Below, piece by piece: positions 1 through 13,711 of a stretch of DNA of 64,000 nucleotides. Location of the stretch: contig NC_079889.1 of NCBI RefSeq assembly GCF_029227915.1, positions 10,044,001 to 10,108,000 of the forward strand, read 5' to 3'. The notes beneath the pieces were generated by a model. The model worked only from the letters and a program-made list of their open reading frames with translations, had not been told where the DNA came from and did no database searches. The translations under genes and the position numbers were made by a program. This DNA comes from Hydractinia symbiolongicarpus (lineage: Eukaryota > Cnidaria > Hydrozoa > Anthoathecata > Hydractiniidae). Position 1 is the first letter of the stretch. Every line of letters starts with the position of its first letter.

Positions 1-2368
1 TCAAACAGTTCTCACACATACAAGCTGTTGTACTTAAAGAATAAACACAAATCCTAGGTCTTTTTAAAATCGCACGCACATTAATAGACTCAATAAATCT
101 TCACACACGTCATAAAAAAAAAAAAAATAATAAACAGACAGGCAGGCATAGTCACACTTACATCCCTGCTTGTATCTGCTTCCGTAGCACGTAACTTTGT
201 TAGAACCACGTGTTTATTCGCCATCTTAGTTAGAAAGTTCCAACTGTGACTAGATACTTTCTGGCACTCCTTATACATAATACCAAAAATGTATTCATTA
301 TTGTCATTTGCATAATTAACCAATCACATTCGAGTTCTTAATAAGTTTTATCCATTCAAAATTTTTGATTCGTAATTGCTATCACGTTCTTTTATTGAAT
401 TTGTTACATCGTTTATTAGAATTCCAAGCATGTCAACAATTGCTTTTTGTGTCATGATTATCACACCATGTCCACGTGATGAAAACGTAACAAAAAACAT
501 GAATTAAAAAATTTCGTTTTTAAAGATAACGCAATATCTTATTGTCTGGCTGTTAGTTCATACATCAAATTGACAAGAATTAATCGTGTTACTAGTATTT
601 AATTTAATATAATTGTATGATTTTACAAGTTTAATGCCGTTCTAAATGGAACCTCAACATTCTCTCCTTTACCTCAAACTACTTAACACTGGTCAGATCA
701 GACGTCCTTAAACTAGCTAATTGAGAAGAAGCTAATAACCTGTTAAAGTGTGACAGGTATTTTTAAACTCCTGTTGAATTCCTATATCAATTGAGCCGTT
801 GAAATCTGACGTGGTGATATGCATCCAGATTGTTTTTTACAGCTATACATGTAGTTACTTCGTCTATCTGTTTATGATTCCTATGTTTTTTGCCATATTA
901 GCAAGTTACCAAGTGTACCCCAATTCACATGTTTGAATAAACCGAAGTGTTGGGACATTCCATGAATCTGATGACTCATTTTTTTATTGTAATATTTTGT
1001 AAGGATAGCTATAAAATAATTTTTCTAAACTCTGAAAAAAAACCTCATTTGTTTTTATTGGATTAAGTTATTTCCAAAAAAAATAATACTTTAATAATTT
1101 TAGCCCGCTTGTAATTTTCACTATCCACAATCTTGTTGTTGTGGTGGTTGTTATTGGCTGTTGTTGGTGGTGGTGGTGGTAGTGTTGGTTGTGGTTGTTT
1201 TTGTTCTTGCATTTTTTGTTTTTGTTTTCTGTTATTGCTGTTTTGTTTGTTTGTTTTTGTTTTTCCTAATTTTGAACGAGTTTCGTCATCACAAAAAATT
1301 TGGCGAGATATGACAAAAATTTACAAAGATTTGTTTACATAATATTTATATTTTCTGATTTCATAGCGAATAACCACGCATCTTAGACATTGGTTGAATT
1401 CTTTACATATTAGAGTTACCGAAATATTCAAGTAAGGACTTGTGAAATATTTGTAGGAATAACATTTTTTGCACAAGAGTTTCTGTTATGTCAGTTGTAT
1501 ACTGTGATCTTCAAATGTCAATTTCGTGCACTTTGAAGTTTTATTCTAAGATTGTTTACACTTTTTTAATGAAAAACAATTTCATAACAACGAGGAGATT
1601 GAGAATGGGTGAATAACAATGATAACAGTTCATAACGGTTTTTACTTATTTTCTATTTCCTTTTTTGCTTTTTATGAAAAAAAACGCAACATACGCAAAT
1701 GTATTCAAAGTTCGAAGTTCCCTTAAAATCGATTTTGTGAAACTTGTTTTTAAATTTTGGATTAAATTTTTTTCGATGTATACTAATAAAGAAGGGCTAA
1801 GAACAAAAAAAGAATTTACGCCGAAGCCAACATTCTTACGTAAATATGTAGCAATGGCAAAAAAGTAAAATTGAGAGAAAACAAAATAAAGAAACTAACT
1901 TTGCAGATTAAACAGAAGTCAAACAAAACATTTTCATTTAGCTGCTTCTTTCACTGCAGTGCTAAAAGACCAAGATGATTTGTTAGCGCATGCTTAATGT
2001 GACAGAATTACTACTGGTTGGGAGATTGTTTTCTTTGGGGGCGACAAAGTTGAATTCGTTTCAAGTTTAGCAACGTTGTTTTTCTTCAATGATGCGAACA
2101 TTGCGAACAACAACAAGTCGTTGACTATTTGCATGTGATATTTTTGAGGATGTTAGCAGCACCTTTAATCGTGTTTTTTAAAACATCTTTAAAAATATTG
2201 ATAGTGATATAAATTAGGTCACTACCAACACCTCCACTTCCTCTTAAATCATCTCCATTAAATAAAAGGGATCTTTACAAAGTCGAGAAAAATGTTGTTA
2301 GCTGAGTTAATCTTACTTTTAGGAAAACGTTTGGTTCCGAAATAACTTTTGTAGGCTTTTTATTGGGT

Positions 2369-2451
2369 ACCAGTCGTTAGCTCGTGGACAAATACACCGG
2401 TTCGCCCGCCCTTTATATATCACACTTCGTGTGTCCGTAGCACGGCTATAA
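2369..2451 (+). repeat. Degraded copy of the dispersed hairpin element
   Basis: It starts with CAGTCGTTAGCTCGTGG, then the GGTTCGCCCGCCCTTTATAT block shared with the copies at 32728-33191 and 48590-48714, and fades out around GGCTATAAA. The hairpin arms are mutated compared with the better copy at 32884. Confidence 0.6.
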
Positions 2452-5001
2452 AATTGAGCAGAAAAGAAAATGGTTATTAATAACAGAAATATCGTTTGTG
2501 TTATAGAGTTTTACAAGACATTAAATAATCGTTATTTAATGTCTTCTCTATCTATGCTCAACATTGTTTAGCTCCAAATATACAGAAACAGGTTTTATAT
2601 GCCAACACGTGACACACAGTACAAAACACAAACTCAAGAATCACAGTTCTTATCATAAAATATAATAGTTTGTAATAATTTCTGAAGTTTTTGTTTTTGT
2701 TTTCGCGCTCAACTTTATTGCGAAGATAACAATAAGCAAATGGCTCGTTGGAATCGTCTGTGAAGTGTATTGTTCATTTATTGGAAAGAAAACTTTTGAA
2801 TGGGTAGCTATTTTACTGTTATTCGTTCCGAGGGAATTAGCTCTCCCCATCTGCCGTTTTTTGCTGTGCTTTTTTTTGTTATGCTGCATGGTTATGATGC
2901 TTACTAAGTTTTATATTTAGACACCTGCATGTATATGTCATACGTCTCAGAGGCTCAGATTTTGACTATTACTAAACAACGTACTGTTATAACAGGAAGT
3001 ATGCCCGTATGTATGAAACACATCTTAAAATTGTGGTGCCAAATAATTATGTTTTCTCTGTTATGTTTTCGGAAATAGGTTTCTTTCCCTCTTTTTTGAT
3101 TTAAGTAAAGCGTCTTTCGAACAACGGAAGCGATTGTTTAAAATTATATGCACTTCTAGGTGGGTGGCTTATTTAGTATATATGGGTGCTTATTGAAAGA
3201 TTCTACTTGCATAATTGATATTTGCTATGATTAAGGGTTGTCATAGTCAAGAGCAGTGGGGATATTAAAGGATATCACCGTTGAGAAGGGCGGGGGTATA
3301 ATTTTTTTATTTTTTTTTTAAATTTTTTTAGCCCAAGAGTATACGAGCGGATATGAGACAAAATATTTCAAAAAAAAAAAGCTGAATAAAGTTTAGAAAT
3401 TTTAGAAAAAAATAAGAAATCGAATAAAAATTTATATAAAAAAAGAAAAATGGAACTACCCGGAACATGCATTACAGGACTGGATACTCCTATGGTAATA
3501 TTTAATGTTTCATTTACAGTGAATTTCGTTAATATAAACAATTTTCATAATTTAAATAATTATGCAGCTAACAGGGTCGTAGTAAATGAGAGTGGGAGGG
3601 GCTCTCCCTCTTAAACTGTTAAACACGGCAATGGTCCAGTTTAGACTAAACACGGTTATTTTGCAGTAGGTTGTCGTCTGTTCTGAAGACGTTTTATACT
3701 GTAGTCCTAAAATTTGCGGTGAAGTTTAGCAAATCAGGAGGCTTAGACTTTTAAAAAGTTATCCTCGGGTAGGCTCTCGCCAAAAGACCTAAAACTTACA
3801 ATCATGCCCTTCTAACTGAAAACCTCTAACTTATGGTTTAAATAATGCAAATTATAAAGTAAATAGCGACGACTAAAAGGATGCAAATTTTTAAAGTATA
3901 ATTAGTAATGTTAGTATTTCATTTTTAATTATATGACGAGCTTCGTGCAATACTTTTGAAAATCTATTCCTCTTGTCTCTTATTAAATGCAGAATTTTAA
4001 TAATAACGAATGATTAGGTTTTATTTAAATTGCCTATATTAAAAAAACAACGATATTTCTTAAGAGTGGACTTCGGACTCTCACGAACGCCCTGTGTCGC
4101 GTCTGTTGCCATGCTACAAAGGTCAGCATGTCTGAGTAATCGAAAGATGCATAAGGCGATGATCAGTCACGGGAGAAATTGTAACTACGGTTGACCAACT
4201 GAAACCAATTAGAAAAAATTAAATAAGAAAAAAAATATATTGATAACAGTGTGGAAGGACTGAACGAACGAGGTTCAAAAAAGCTATGTTTTCCTTAGTT
4301 GGGTACCACCACATTTCCATACAATATTCTGCATGATCTCGGCAAGCAAAATTTCAATTGCACTGTTTTTTCGATTTTTTTAATAAAAAAAAAGAGAGAA
4401 ATTGCCAAATTTTTGCATGACACAACGTTGCTGAATAAAATGGATACATTTTTCAAAATAAATGTCCAATCTTAAAAATCAGTGTCACTCTTCAGCAATG
4501 ATGATATGAGAAGGCGGATTCCAGATATTAAATTAGCGAAAGCATGATATAAAGCATATTAATGCCACGTGATTGGACACGCTTGCTGAACACGTGATAG
4601 AGTCGTGATAAACTGAAAGGAAACTACTTCCTTTGAACTAACTGACCAACCTTTGACAAAAAATAGTCGTGGTGTTTATTCAGTTCTGTACAATTATAAA
4701 CACAAGCAACATATAACAGTTATCGTAACAGTTGTCGCGACAAAACAGAATAGACACGCTTTCAAAACTTAAAAAAGAATGGTTCAAAAAAAGAAAATTA
4801 CAATAACTTCTGACACAAATTATGAAAAATAATTGAATAAAATCAGGCAACCATTAAGCAACTTCAGATCTGGATAATGACTAACAATTAAAGGGGCTAC
4901 GGAACAGCTGCTAGTTTTATTGTCTAATTTATGTGCAGTACCCCACAGATAGGTTTTTCTATCGTAGGGTATGAAGAGTTTTATATTCGTCCTCTTTTAG
5001 T

Positions 5002-5022
5002 TATATATATATATATATATAT
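5002..5022. repeat. TA dinucleotide microsatellite
   Basis: About ten uninterrupted TA units. Confidence 0.9.
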
Positions 5023-5899
5023 AAATTTATTTGTTATTTCTTTTGTCACTACTATTTCTTTACATCACGACAAATATATTTGGCTGTTAGACTATGGCAA
5101 AAGCGAAATAATTAAAAAAATAATTAACAGTGCTATTTTGTGCTCTTATGTTGCAATTTGCGCGCTTGCGCGTGAAGAGGTGATAGCAAATTAAAGTAAA
5201 TAAAATACAAAGACCAATTAGTCGTAACATTATGATAAATGTAATAACATAATGAAAATTGTAGTAACAGACTAGTTACCTACTGCTAGCCCAACTTATA
5301 TTTATTCCGCTACTTCACGCTGTATGCATCAATACTTAGGGATCTCCAACTGAATTAGAGATGAAATAAATCATAAATTAAAAACCGGACACCCTGGGAT
5401 AGAGTAAAAGCAGTAAGAATAGTGTACTGACGTGCGCAAACTAGCTTAACTATGCCTAAAATTCAGAAAAATTTTATGTTGCAGTGTCAATCGATTGCGC
5501 GCACAATATTAAATTCGAGTTACTGCGAAAAAACTTTAAAACAGTTTTATATTTAGGAAGGCATAATTAACTTTCTGAAATGTTGGTCTATATTTTAGGA
5601 CTATTATCCAGTAAAGGAATTCTTACGCAAACCTCTCTTCTATAACCCACTAAGATTTCGCCTAGCGCTCAAGGATGCTTATTTTCTCTTTCAAGAATTT
5701 CAGCACAAATAATTGATTAACAGTTTCGTATGTTCAGAAATTTTTAATTAAATTAAAATGTCTAGTCGTTATAACTATAGTTTAATACGTTTTATTCCTT
5801 TTCAGTAAAAAAAAACGTTGTTAATTGTCTCATAGGTCCTGAAGGTAAAGCTAGGGAGCCTAAAAATATACCATGCCAGCATTAGTTGGTCATTGGTTG

Positions 5900-5905
5900 T
5901 TTATT
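5900..5905 (-). terminator. Candidate polyadenylation signal of SLC34 gene 1
   Basis: TTTATT on the plus strand reads AATAAA on the minus strand, about 110 bp beyond the TAA/TGA-terminated end of the SLC34 reading frame at 6013. Position and hexamer fit a poly(A) signal, but AATAAA is common by chance in DNA this AT-rich. Confidence 0.4.
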
Positions 5906-6012
5906 TACTAAGAAAAGTGTAAAAATAAAGGGAAACCAGGAATAATACCCTCGGGTTGCCAATATTACCCGAAATCGATCATGTGTTCCTATATCTCATA
6001 TCGGATTCTTTT

Positions 6013-9000
6013 TTAGGAAATGTCTTTTAACTCTTTTTTCGCAATATCGTCGCAGCTGTATGTTTCCGTCAATTTTTTCGGCTCCAACTCGCTTGGCTGT
6101 CGTTTACATAAATTCCTTATTCGGGTTAAAAGTTTATCATAAGGCTCCAGAGAACGGCATGCCAGTGGTGCCCAGTCCCAACTTTGGAATATTTTTGGTA
6201 AAAAATGTTTTTTCTTTGCTTGCAGGATATTTACGATAATGATAAACACCAAAAGGCAGGCAACGGGGACCATTATTCCGACAAAAATCCGCCATCCTGC
6301 TAACGATAAGGCGAATGTTGTCGTCGGTAGTATAAAAAATACGATTATCAGATAGGCAATTGCAAACCAACGATATTGAGCAGTCGTATTACCGAGTTTT
6401 TTCGCCAGGTTTATCGGAACTTTTCGCATGAAGGGTATAGGATACCAAATCAGTATACCAGAAATGTTAAAAAACAAATGGCATAACGCTATGCGAAGTG
6501 AAAGCTTTAAGTCCCCTACCGATGCTAATGCAGCTAAGATACTAGTAGCGGTTGTACCTATATTTGAACCCAATGTTAATGGATAAACCTTCTTTAATGG
6601 AACGATACCAAGACCAACTAAAGGTGTCAAGGCTGAAGTGAAAATTGAACTTGACTGTACAAGCATTGTCATACCTGCTCCCACCAAAATGGCAACATAG
6701 CCTGTTAAAAATCCAAATGGTCTTGGAAAATTCGAACTGAATGTCTTTTTAATCACCATTGCAATATGCCCGCTGAGAAGAGAGTTTAATGTCTTGACCA
6801 TAAAAACTAAACACGTGCATAAAATTACCAAAGCGATGACAAGCATAATGACGCCGACTATAGTGTCAGAAAGTCCAGTGCCGTGCAAGAGGAATTTACA
6901 TGGTTCTTTGTGCACCAGCTTCCATTGTGTGACATTTGTTAGTACAGTGACGTTGACACTAACTGTCACATTCATTAATGACGTGATGTTTTTGGTCGTC
7001 GTGACATTAGCTAGCGCTGTCATGTTAACTTTCACGCCTTTGTCGCACCAATATTTCACTAAAGATTTTTCATTGGCAGATTCATCGCCTGTAGCTATTG
7101 CCTCAATTACCTTTTTGTCCAGTTGAATAATTATATTTGTAAAAGGCTTAGTTATGACTTTGAGCAGGTCTTTTTTGTATTCTTCGTGCGCTTCTGTAGT
7201 TAAATCTATAGTGGACTCGATGATTACTTTCGTTAACCGATACAAATATCCAGTTAATACTTCCAATGGCAATAACACGACTACGCTCAGCAAATTAAAC
7301 ATGTCGTGTACTGTAGCCCCAGCGAACGCACGTCGAAATTGATCTTTGTCGGCGATTTGACCAATAGCAACGATTGTGTTAGTTACGCTTGTTCCGATAT
7401 TTGCACCCATCGCAATTGGGATTGCCGGTTGTACATAAATAACTAAAAGAAGAGTTTTTCTAAAACTTACTTGCTTTAGTATACCCAGAACTTTTTTCCT
7501 GACACAGGCGAATTCACGGTGATAAGAAACATGTTTTTCCAGTAGTGCATAATTTTATTTTGGTACTGTACCTTTAGACCACATTGTGAAATTTCTCGGA
7601 GATAATATTTTTAGTGAATCAATGTGAAAAGATTACTGCTATTGATGATTAAGTCCTAAATCTTGATTTTGAGCATCAACCTTGTAGCTAATGCACTTAA
7701 TAAACAATGAAATGGTAGGTTGTGTGAAGATTTATAAAAAGTGCATTCTCCTTCATCTCTCGCGCCAAAAAGAAGATTTCGAATAAAAAAGATGGCTTGG
7801 AATACCGAAATTAATATCTACCAGCCAAAATTTTGATTTTAAGCAAAATGTAAGTATGAAGGTAACTTTTCTTAAGAATTGTTATGTTGTAACGAATAAA
7901 CATCCAGGTGATATGCTGAATAGCTACAGGGAGTAGCATGACAAAGTGAAATTGTCAAATAAAAGCAAAAGTGTCTTTCAGATCCTAGTTAGCAATACTG
8001 CCTGCAACGGTAAAAAAAAGTTTAAATGTTTTTTCATGTTGTCGACGTTATTTAAAAGATCATAATGTGAAATGCATTTGTATGTTTCCAAAATTAATTT
8101 CTGTTTTATTAACAAGACTACGACGAAGAAATAAACACTTGTATTCACGCAACAAACAAAAAATAAACTTACGCCCCGACGATACCATGGCAACAATAAT
8201 GGAAGTAGTTGTGGATGAACTTTGTAGTAGAACGGTTGTTAGAACACCAAGCATTAGTCCGGCAACCGGATTTGATATTAAGCTGTCAGATGTAAACGCT
8301 TTACCTAAAACAACAAGTTTTTTTCTATTTAACAGCAACACCGCAAAAATAGGCTTTATAATTAGTGATCATGATTTGTAATCAGGGGTGGAAGTTAACA
8401 GGGTGACAGTGTCACTAATATAGAAGAAACGTAACTCATTGTCATATTGAATGAATACAACTTAACATGAAGTGGCAATGGGGGATTGCAATTCCTGTTC
8501 ATTTTGTTGTGATTTTGATAGTCATTTCTTATTTCTTTCAAGAGTCTATTCCTTCTACTCCTTCATGTCAAGAGATCTTATTAACAGGTTTAATGCTTAT
8601 AGGGCAACCTTTTTTCTGAAAATACCTCTTTATGTCAGTCAACATATAGTCAACTTCTTAAAACTTGAGCCGCGATTGGTGACTAAAGACAAGAACTAGA
8701 CATTATAAGCCTGGTAGGGCCCAATTCATCCTCTTTCTAAAACATGCATTCGGAGCACTTTTCATAGCAACCTAGTCTTTAGGAGTTATGATCCTATGAC
8801 TGTTTTGCCCTGCTACTTCGACATACTACGTAATATTGACCAAAATTAATGAGACCTCACAGATTAGTTATTTAAAAAAAACATTATTTCAATATGATCC
8901 AGGTAACTAATAAGGACTCCTTTGTAAACGTTTAACTCTCACAAATCGTTTCAGAACATCAAGTTGATAAAAACATATTTTAAAGTCATCTGGATTAAAA

Positions 9001-9847
9001 GTCTGAGTCATTACTGTTTTTAAGTCTTATGCTTGTAGAACAATTTTAACATTTTCCGTGTATGAAACAGCCAAATTCCACAGCAAATTATAATACATTG
9101 AGAAAGTAGACCACTAAGAAACTTTGGGGTACGTAGTGATATGATTAAAAGAAAACTAACCTGCAGTTTTTCCACCTAAAAGTTGAAAAGCTGATCCCAA
9201 AAAACTGAGCGAGCAAATAAACAAATACAACAGGCCAAGTAATACAATGATCTTTGCAGTGGTAACTAAGACACGTTTAAATTTTTCTCTTGTAGTCAAG
9301 TCTAGAAGAGAATATAAAGATAGATCATTAAAACACACACTCCTTGGTCCTGAAATTAGTGTGAACATCTACAATGAATTTAAATTTAAATTTAAGAAAA
9401 TTATGCTTGAAGTTCGAATCTCTTAACAATGTTACCCGTTTTTGTTAACTGTTTGTGATATCGATAGGTAACAGATGGCCACTGTGACGCGTTATTTATT
9501 GGGTACAGCCGTATGTCTGTATATCTAAGGACGGGTAATAACACTGGCTATTGGTTACAGGTCAGTTAGGTTAAAAATGGCGATTGTAGATGCGAGTACA
9601 AATGACCTAACATCTAACAATCAAGATCATTTTATTGTGCTGGCAATTCTAATTGCACTTAAGCAATACAGATCTTTATACAGGTAACAAGTAATTTGAT
9701 ACACAATATCTAAATAAAATTATTTACCTTTCCATGGCGTTCCTTCAGGTATAAACTCATCTATCGCATCATTAGGATTTTTTCCTCCTCAGAAGCTTTT
9801 CCTATTTCGTCTGCTTCGTCCTTTTCTATATTTTTTAATTCATAATC
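6013..9847 (-). CDS. SLC34-like: Sodium-dependent phosphate cotransporter, SLC34 (NaPi-II) family, gene 1; frameshift in its first placed exon
   Basis: Plasma-membrane Na+/phosphate cotransporter. Exons placed from GT/AG sites and phase: 9728-9847, 9161-9301, 8173-8304, 6013-7442; the last three introns are all phase 1. Both family QSSS motifs are present (QSSSTTTS in exon 8173-8304, QSSSIFTS in the last exon), as are [14 protein letters not shown] and [11 protein letters not shown]. In that last motif the Ala, Ala and Asp match electrogenic NaPi-IIa/b, not electroneutral NaPi-IIc (Ser, Ser, Gly). The large extracellular loop lies between two cysteines expected to pair and contains a six-residue N-glycosylation repeat (6919-7026). 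In exon 9728-9847 the frame entering from the acceptor stops after about 24 codons, while the frame leaving to the next exon is open; they are offset by one base at a run of six T (9778-9783). No ATG was found in the placed exons; one candidate first exon is at 14015-14062. About 607 residues without it. Confidence 0.88.
6919..7026 (-). repeat. 18-bp coding repeat giving six N-glycosylation sequons at six-residue spacing
   Basis: On the minus strand the 108 bp read as six hexapeptides, each beginning with an N-x-T sequon: NMT, NVT, NIT, NVT, NVT, NVT. The DNA units have diverged but the Asn and Thr codons are kept. They lie in the extracellular loop of SLC34 gene 1, between a Cys-Asp-Lys-Gly and a Cys-Lys-Phe-Leu-Leu stretch. 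The corresponding loop of gene 2 has only two sequons and no periodicity. Confidence 0.9.
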
Positions 9848-12800
9848 CTATAAGAGTAAAGGAGTGTGTATATCATGCATTGCCACAATTGTTTTTACAC
9901 CGTTATAAAAATATCACATTTGATGAAATTCAATTTCTAAATCCTAGTCCTTATTAGCTACATTAAAAGTGAATTCCATGGCCGGCTTTGCAGATAAGAG
10001 CTAACCAACAAAATAGGACTTTACTAAAACAACATAAAAAATACCGTTGGTATTTTCACCAGGCCAAATATTGTTTTGTTTTGTTTATTTCCCGTTAAGT
10101 TTAATTTGCTCGTCGTTTTGATAAAGAATTTTCTGAATATAATCATAACATCTATTAGAACTGCCTATAAAATTCAACAATTTCAATTGGACAATCTTTT
10201 CTTTTGAATGAGATTGAATGTTGAAATTTAGTGACTTCTCCTAACTTTTAAAATAGATTCCGCCAAAAAAATAGGTAAAAAATCTTCAATTTCCTGGAAT
10301 TTCCCGCCATTTTTTTATTTCTGCTCCCTATGATGTCATCATTTTTTACCTGGAAATAGTTTGTACTTAGACATTCTACAACTGTACGATGTTTTATCAC
10401 TTGAGTATTAGTGGTTCAGATTTTATGACCTGCGTGCACTTTCCCCCCCCCCCCCTCCCCTGGCTTACAAGGGCCAAAAATTCTCAGGTATGATAGGGTT
10501 AAAATAGAATACATCTAATTTTGTCAAAAAAACGCTTTTATATAACACGGCATTATATAATTTCTTCTTTTTCCGGCCATTTTAATTCCGTCCGGCTTTT
10601 TTTTATGGAAAAAGCAATATAGGACTTTGTCCAAAAAAAGGTTGTCCACCATTCTGAACAACAAATGATATTTTATAAATAGCAGATCGTGAGCCGCATC
10701 CAGGCTAGTTTTTGTAGCGCTATAAAGCTGTTCATTCAATTTTGTAGAAGTCATTCTATTCTACATTTTATTCTAGTTTTTTTCGCTTTTTTTTATTAGG
10801 CAGCAAATTGGGCTGTGAATTATAGCTACCTTAAAAGTGAAAGTAGCTAAAAACAGATGAAAATCAGAGAGGTGAATGCAGTCAGGTAGCTACACCTTTT
10901 AGTGCAATTTGTTAATCCGATGAAGCAAAAGATGTTCTGCCCAAATTTTAGTTATTGTACTAATCGTATTTATGCGAGAACATAAGTAACCAAATACAGA
11001 TGACAGAAATTTTAAAAGTACAGAACGGTGAATGCAGTCATCTTTTAATGCAATTTGTTCTTTTACTGAAATAAAAGATGTCTGATTTAATTATCGTCTT
11101 TTTATTATTACTTTTGAAACTTTGTCTTTTCAAAATTTAGGCAAAATTAGGGACAACAGAATGCCTGCGTTGCTATTTGAATCAAAGTTGCAAAAAAGCC
11201 ATTTTCGGAAAGGATACTGTGCCTAAAAGGTTGCACAGATGTAAGCCCTCTACCCGGTTTGCCTTTACTAATCGATTAACCTCATGTCGTTTACGATTAA
11301 CTTTCACGGAAACGTATTCTACAAAATAGAAAATTCTAGGCTACTGATTTTTGCTATGGTGGGGTAATAAGCTCTATCGCCCGAGGTATCTGTTATTGTT
11401 TTTATTTTCTTTTTTAATTTTTTTTTTTAGGTAAATATAATACTAAAAATACTGCATCACTGTAAGCGCTCCTTGTTGTGCCACACGGTATACCCGTACT
11501 AAATGTCATACGAGATATGCGACTAGTTTAAACTAAACGTGTAACATGTCGTGTTTTTATATATTAATACGACATGCTTAAAAAATATATCTATTTATTG
11601 AGAAAAAACGAGCTTTTCGTAAGTATACTTACGTCTTCGGGTATGAAAACTTCAAAGGTGTGCTTATATATATACAAAAACTACATAGTACGTAGTACGT
11701 TTTGTTTTGTTCTTATGTTGTATTTTTTGCCACGAAAGCATACATGTTGGAATGCAGACACAACTTAACGACGCTGTATTCTAGCTAGACAATATTTGCT
11801 TTGCGTGGGTGTTTATAGCTGCAAATGTTTATTTAACACTTTCTATTCCTGGTCAGACGTAAATCTGTAAACAAAAAAAAATCAGACGAGAAGAAAGGCC
11901 AGACAGTTATATACAATTGACAAGTTCAATCTTCTGACGACACGCAAACGTTCCTTGACAATTTTTATTGAAAGTACAGAAATTAAATAAAATCTCTAAT
12001 TTACTACAAAATTCCTAAAATTGTGTTTTTAATTAGAATTCTGTTTGTAACGGGCGCCATTCCGAGACTGTCAAACTGTTAGATGGAAAATGTGAAAACA
12101 TATTGTAGCGAATGGTATATTAAGGCTTGTATGGAAATAAGATGAACATTATTAATTTGTTATTTCTAAAGTGGTTTATTAGTATTTACATATATTTTTA
12201 AGGTTTTGCGCCGTACAAACGGTTCTTGACAACCGAAAGTCCTGACAAACAAATTAAACCTTCAAGACAACACAGTAAATCTTATTCTAATCAATTAAAA
12301 AAAAACGCTCAAGTACTAGAAACACTACCCATGTTAAAGTACAGGCGAACTGCGCACGGAAATGCTGCTGAAGAAAAGTTTATAATGACAGTGTTTATTT
12401 TAAAGACCAGACAGCCTCGCTTTGTCTGCTCCATTATAAATCCATGTTACGGCGATCACAACAAAAGTGTCCTCAAACAAAGAATAAGAATGTTTCAATA
12501 TTAAAAAATTGATAGAATCATAAATTCGATGTTTATTTTAAAACGGTATGTTTATTTTAAAACTTTGCAGAACGATGACACATTAGATCCATATTATAAG
12601 ACAGACACTGGTTTTGTTTACATTTTTGCGAGTGCTTATTTATCTTTTAAAATTTAGTATTTTTATACATTTGCCAAACAGATGGTTGAACAGCATGTAA
12701 CGAACAAATTTTTATTATTTCACATTACTAAACTTGCTGAGCTTTCTGAAATTCGTAAGTAAAATATATAAGAAAATAAAGATTTATAAATATAAATAAA

Positions 12801-13221
12801 GCCTTCATATTTGCGCGCTTGATTTGCTGTTGAATGTTACCGGTCTGTATATTCATTAAATTTGGCGCCATCTCATTATAACAAACTTCATCGTTCGAAG
12901 CTCAGTATGTTATGAAGAGGGACTCAAAACATAAAAAAAATATTTTTGTTGGTCATAACAGCTAAGTTCAAAGAAGTTTATGTTACCAGTTCATAAAATA
13001 TTCTTTGATTTTTCAAGTCAAATATCTTACTCGTTAAGTACATAAAAAATTAATTTTTGACGAGGCATATAAATAGTTAGTCGTGAAATATAGTTATTTA
13101 TTTGTTATTATAGTATATCTTAGGATTTTCTCTCGCCTAAAATTTATTTCCTGGCTGCCACAAAACAGTTTTTTGCTCGCCTATCTCCTTTGTGCTACTC
13201 AGTTTCAAAGCTAAAAGGAAG

Positions 13222-13405
13222 AAGTTATTTTATTCCAATTTCTGAAGTTATTTTATTCCAATTTCTGAAGTTATTTTATTCCAATTTCTGAAGTTATTTT
13301 ATTCCAATTTCTGAAGTTATTTTATTCCAATTTCTGAAGTTATTTTATTCCAATTTCTGAAGTTATTTTATTCCAATTTCTGAAGTTATTTTATTCCAAT
13401 TTCTG
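13222..13405. repeat. 23-bp minisatellite, eight head-to-tail copies
   Basis: The unit begins AAGTTATTTTATTCC and ends AATTTCTG. Eight copies fill exactly 184 bp and look identical, so the array is recent or actively homogenised. Confidence 0.95.
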
Positions 13406-13711
13406 CGCATAGGATGAATAGTGCGCGAAATTTTACACTTTTTAGAATTCACACAAAAATTGTGCTAAACTAAACCTAAAATTTCTATGTTGGAATGAAT
13501 TGAAGTTGATGTTGCTCAAAACAGGTAAAAGTTTTGCCGAAAAAGATTCTCCACTATTTGCCGTCACTTATTGTTATTGCAGAAACTGTAGTCATTTTGT
13601 GAAACTGTATTCTACCGAAAAAGTCACTTTTAACTGACTTTAGTTTATAAAATTCACTGAAAAGCAATTTTTTAATGCTACTGGGATAGTTCAATGTATT
13701 AATAATCTCTT

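Larger units (their letters stand above)
1..6012. other. Gene-free AT-rich stretch downstream of SLC34 gene 1
   Basis: No open frame here has coding character or splice partners. The stretch holds a GTT-rich low-complexity run at about 1130-1260, a degraded copy of the dispersed hairpin element at 2369-2451, a short TA repeat at 5002-5022, and the probable 3' end of the SLC34 transcript near 5900. Nothing else was recognised. Confidence 0.6.

Noticed and set aside
6794-7342. Plus-strand frames opposite SLC34 gene 1
   Set aside because: Antisense shadows of the last exon; the valine/threonine-rich peptide mirrors the sequon repeat.
8067-8381. 104-residue plus-strand frame
   Set aside because: Antisense to SLC34 exon 8173-8304, which has the QSSS motif on the minus strand.
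12226-12504. 92-residue plus-strand frame
   Set aside because: Begins at a non-ATG codon, no splice partners, no recognisable motif.
13222-13405. CRISPR-like regular repeats
   Set aside because: Units abut directly with no spacers; it is a minisatellite in an animal genome.
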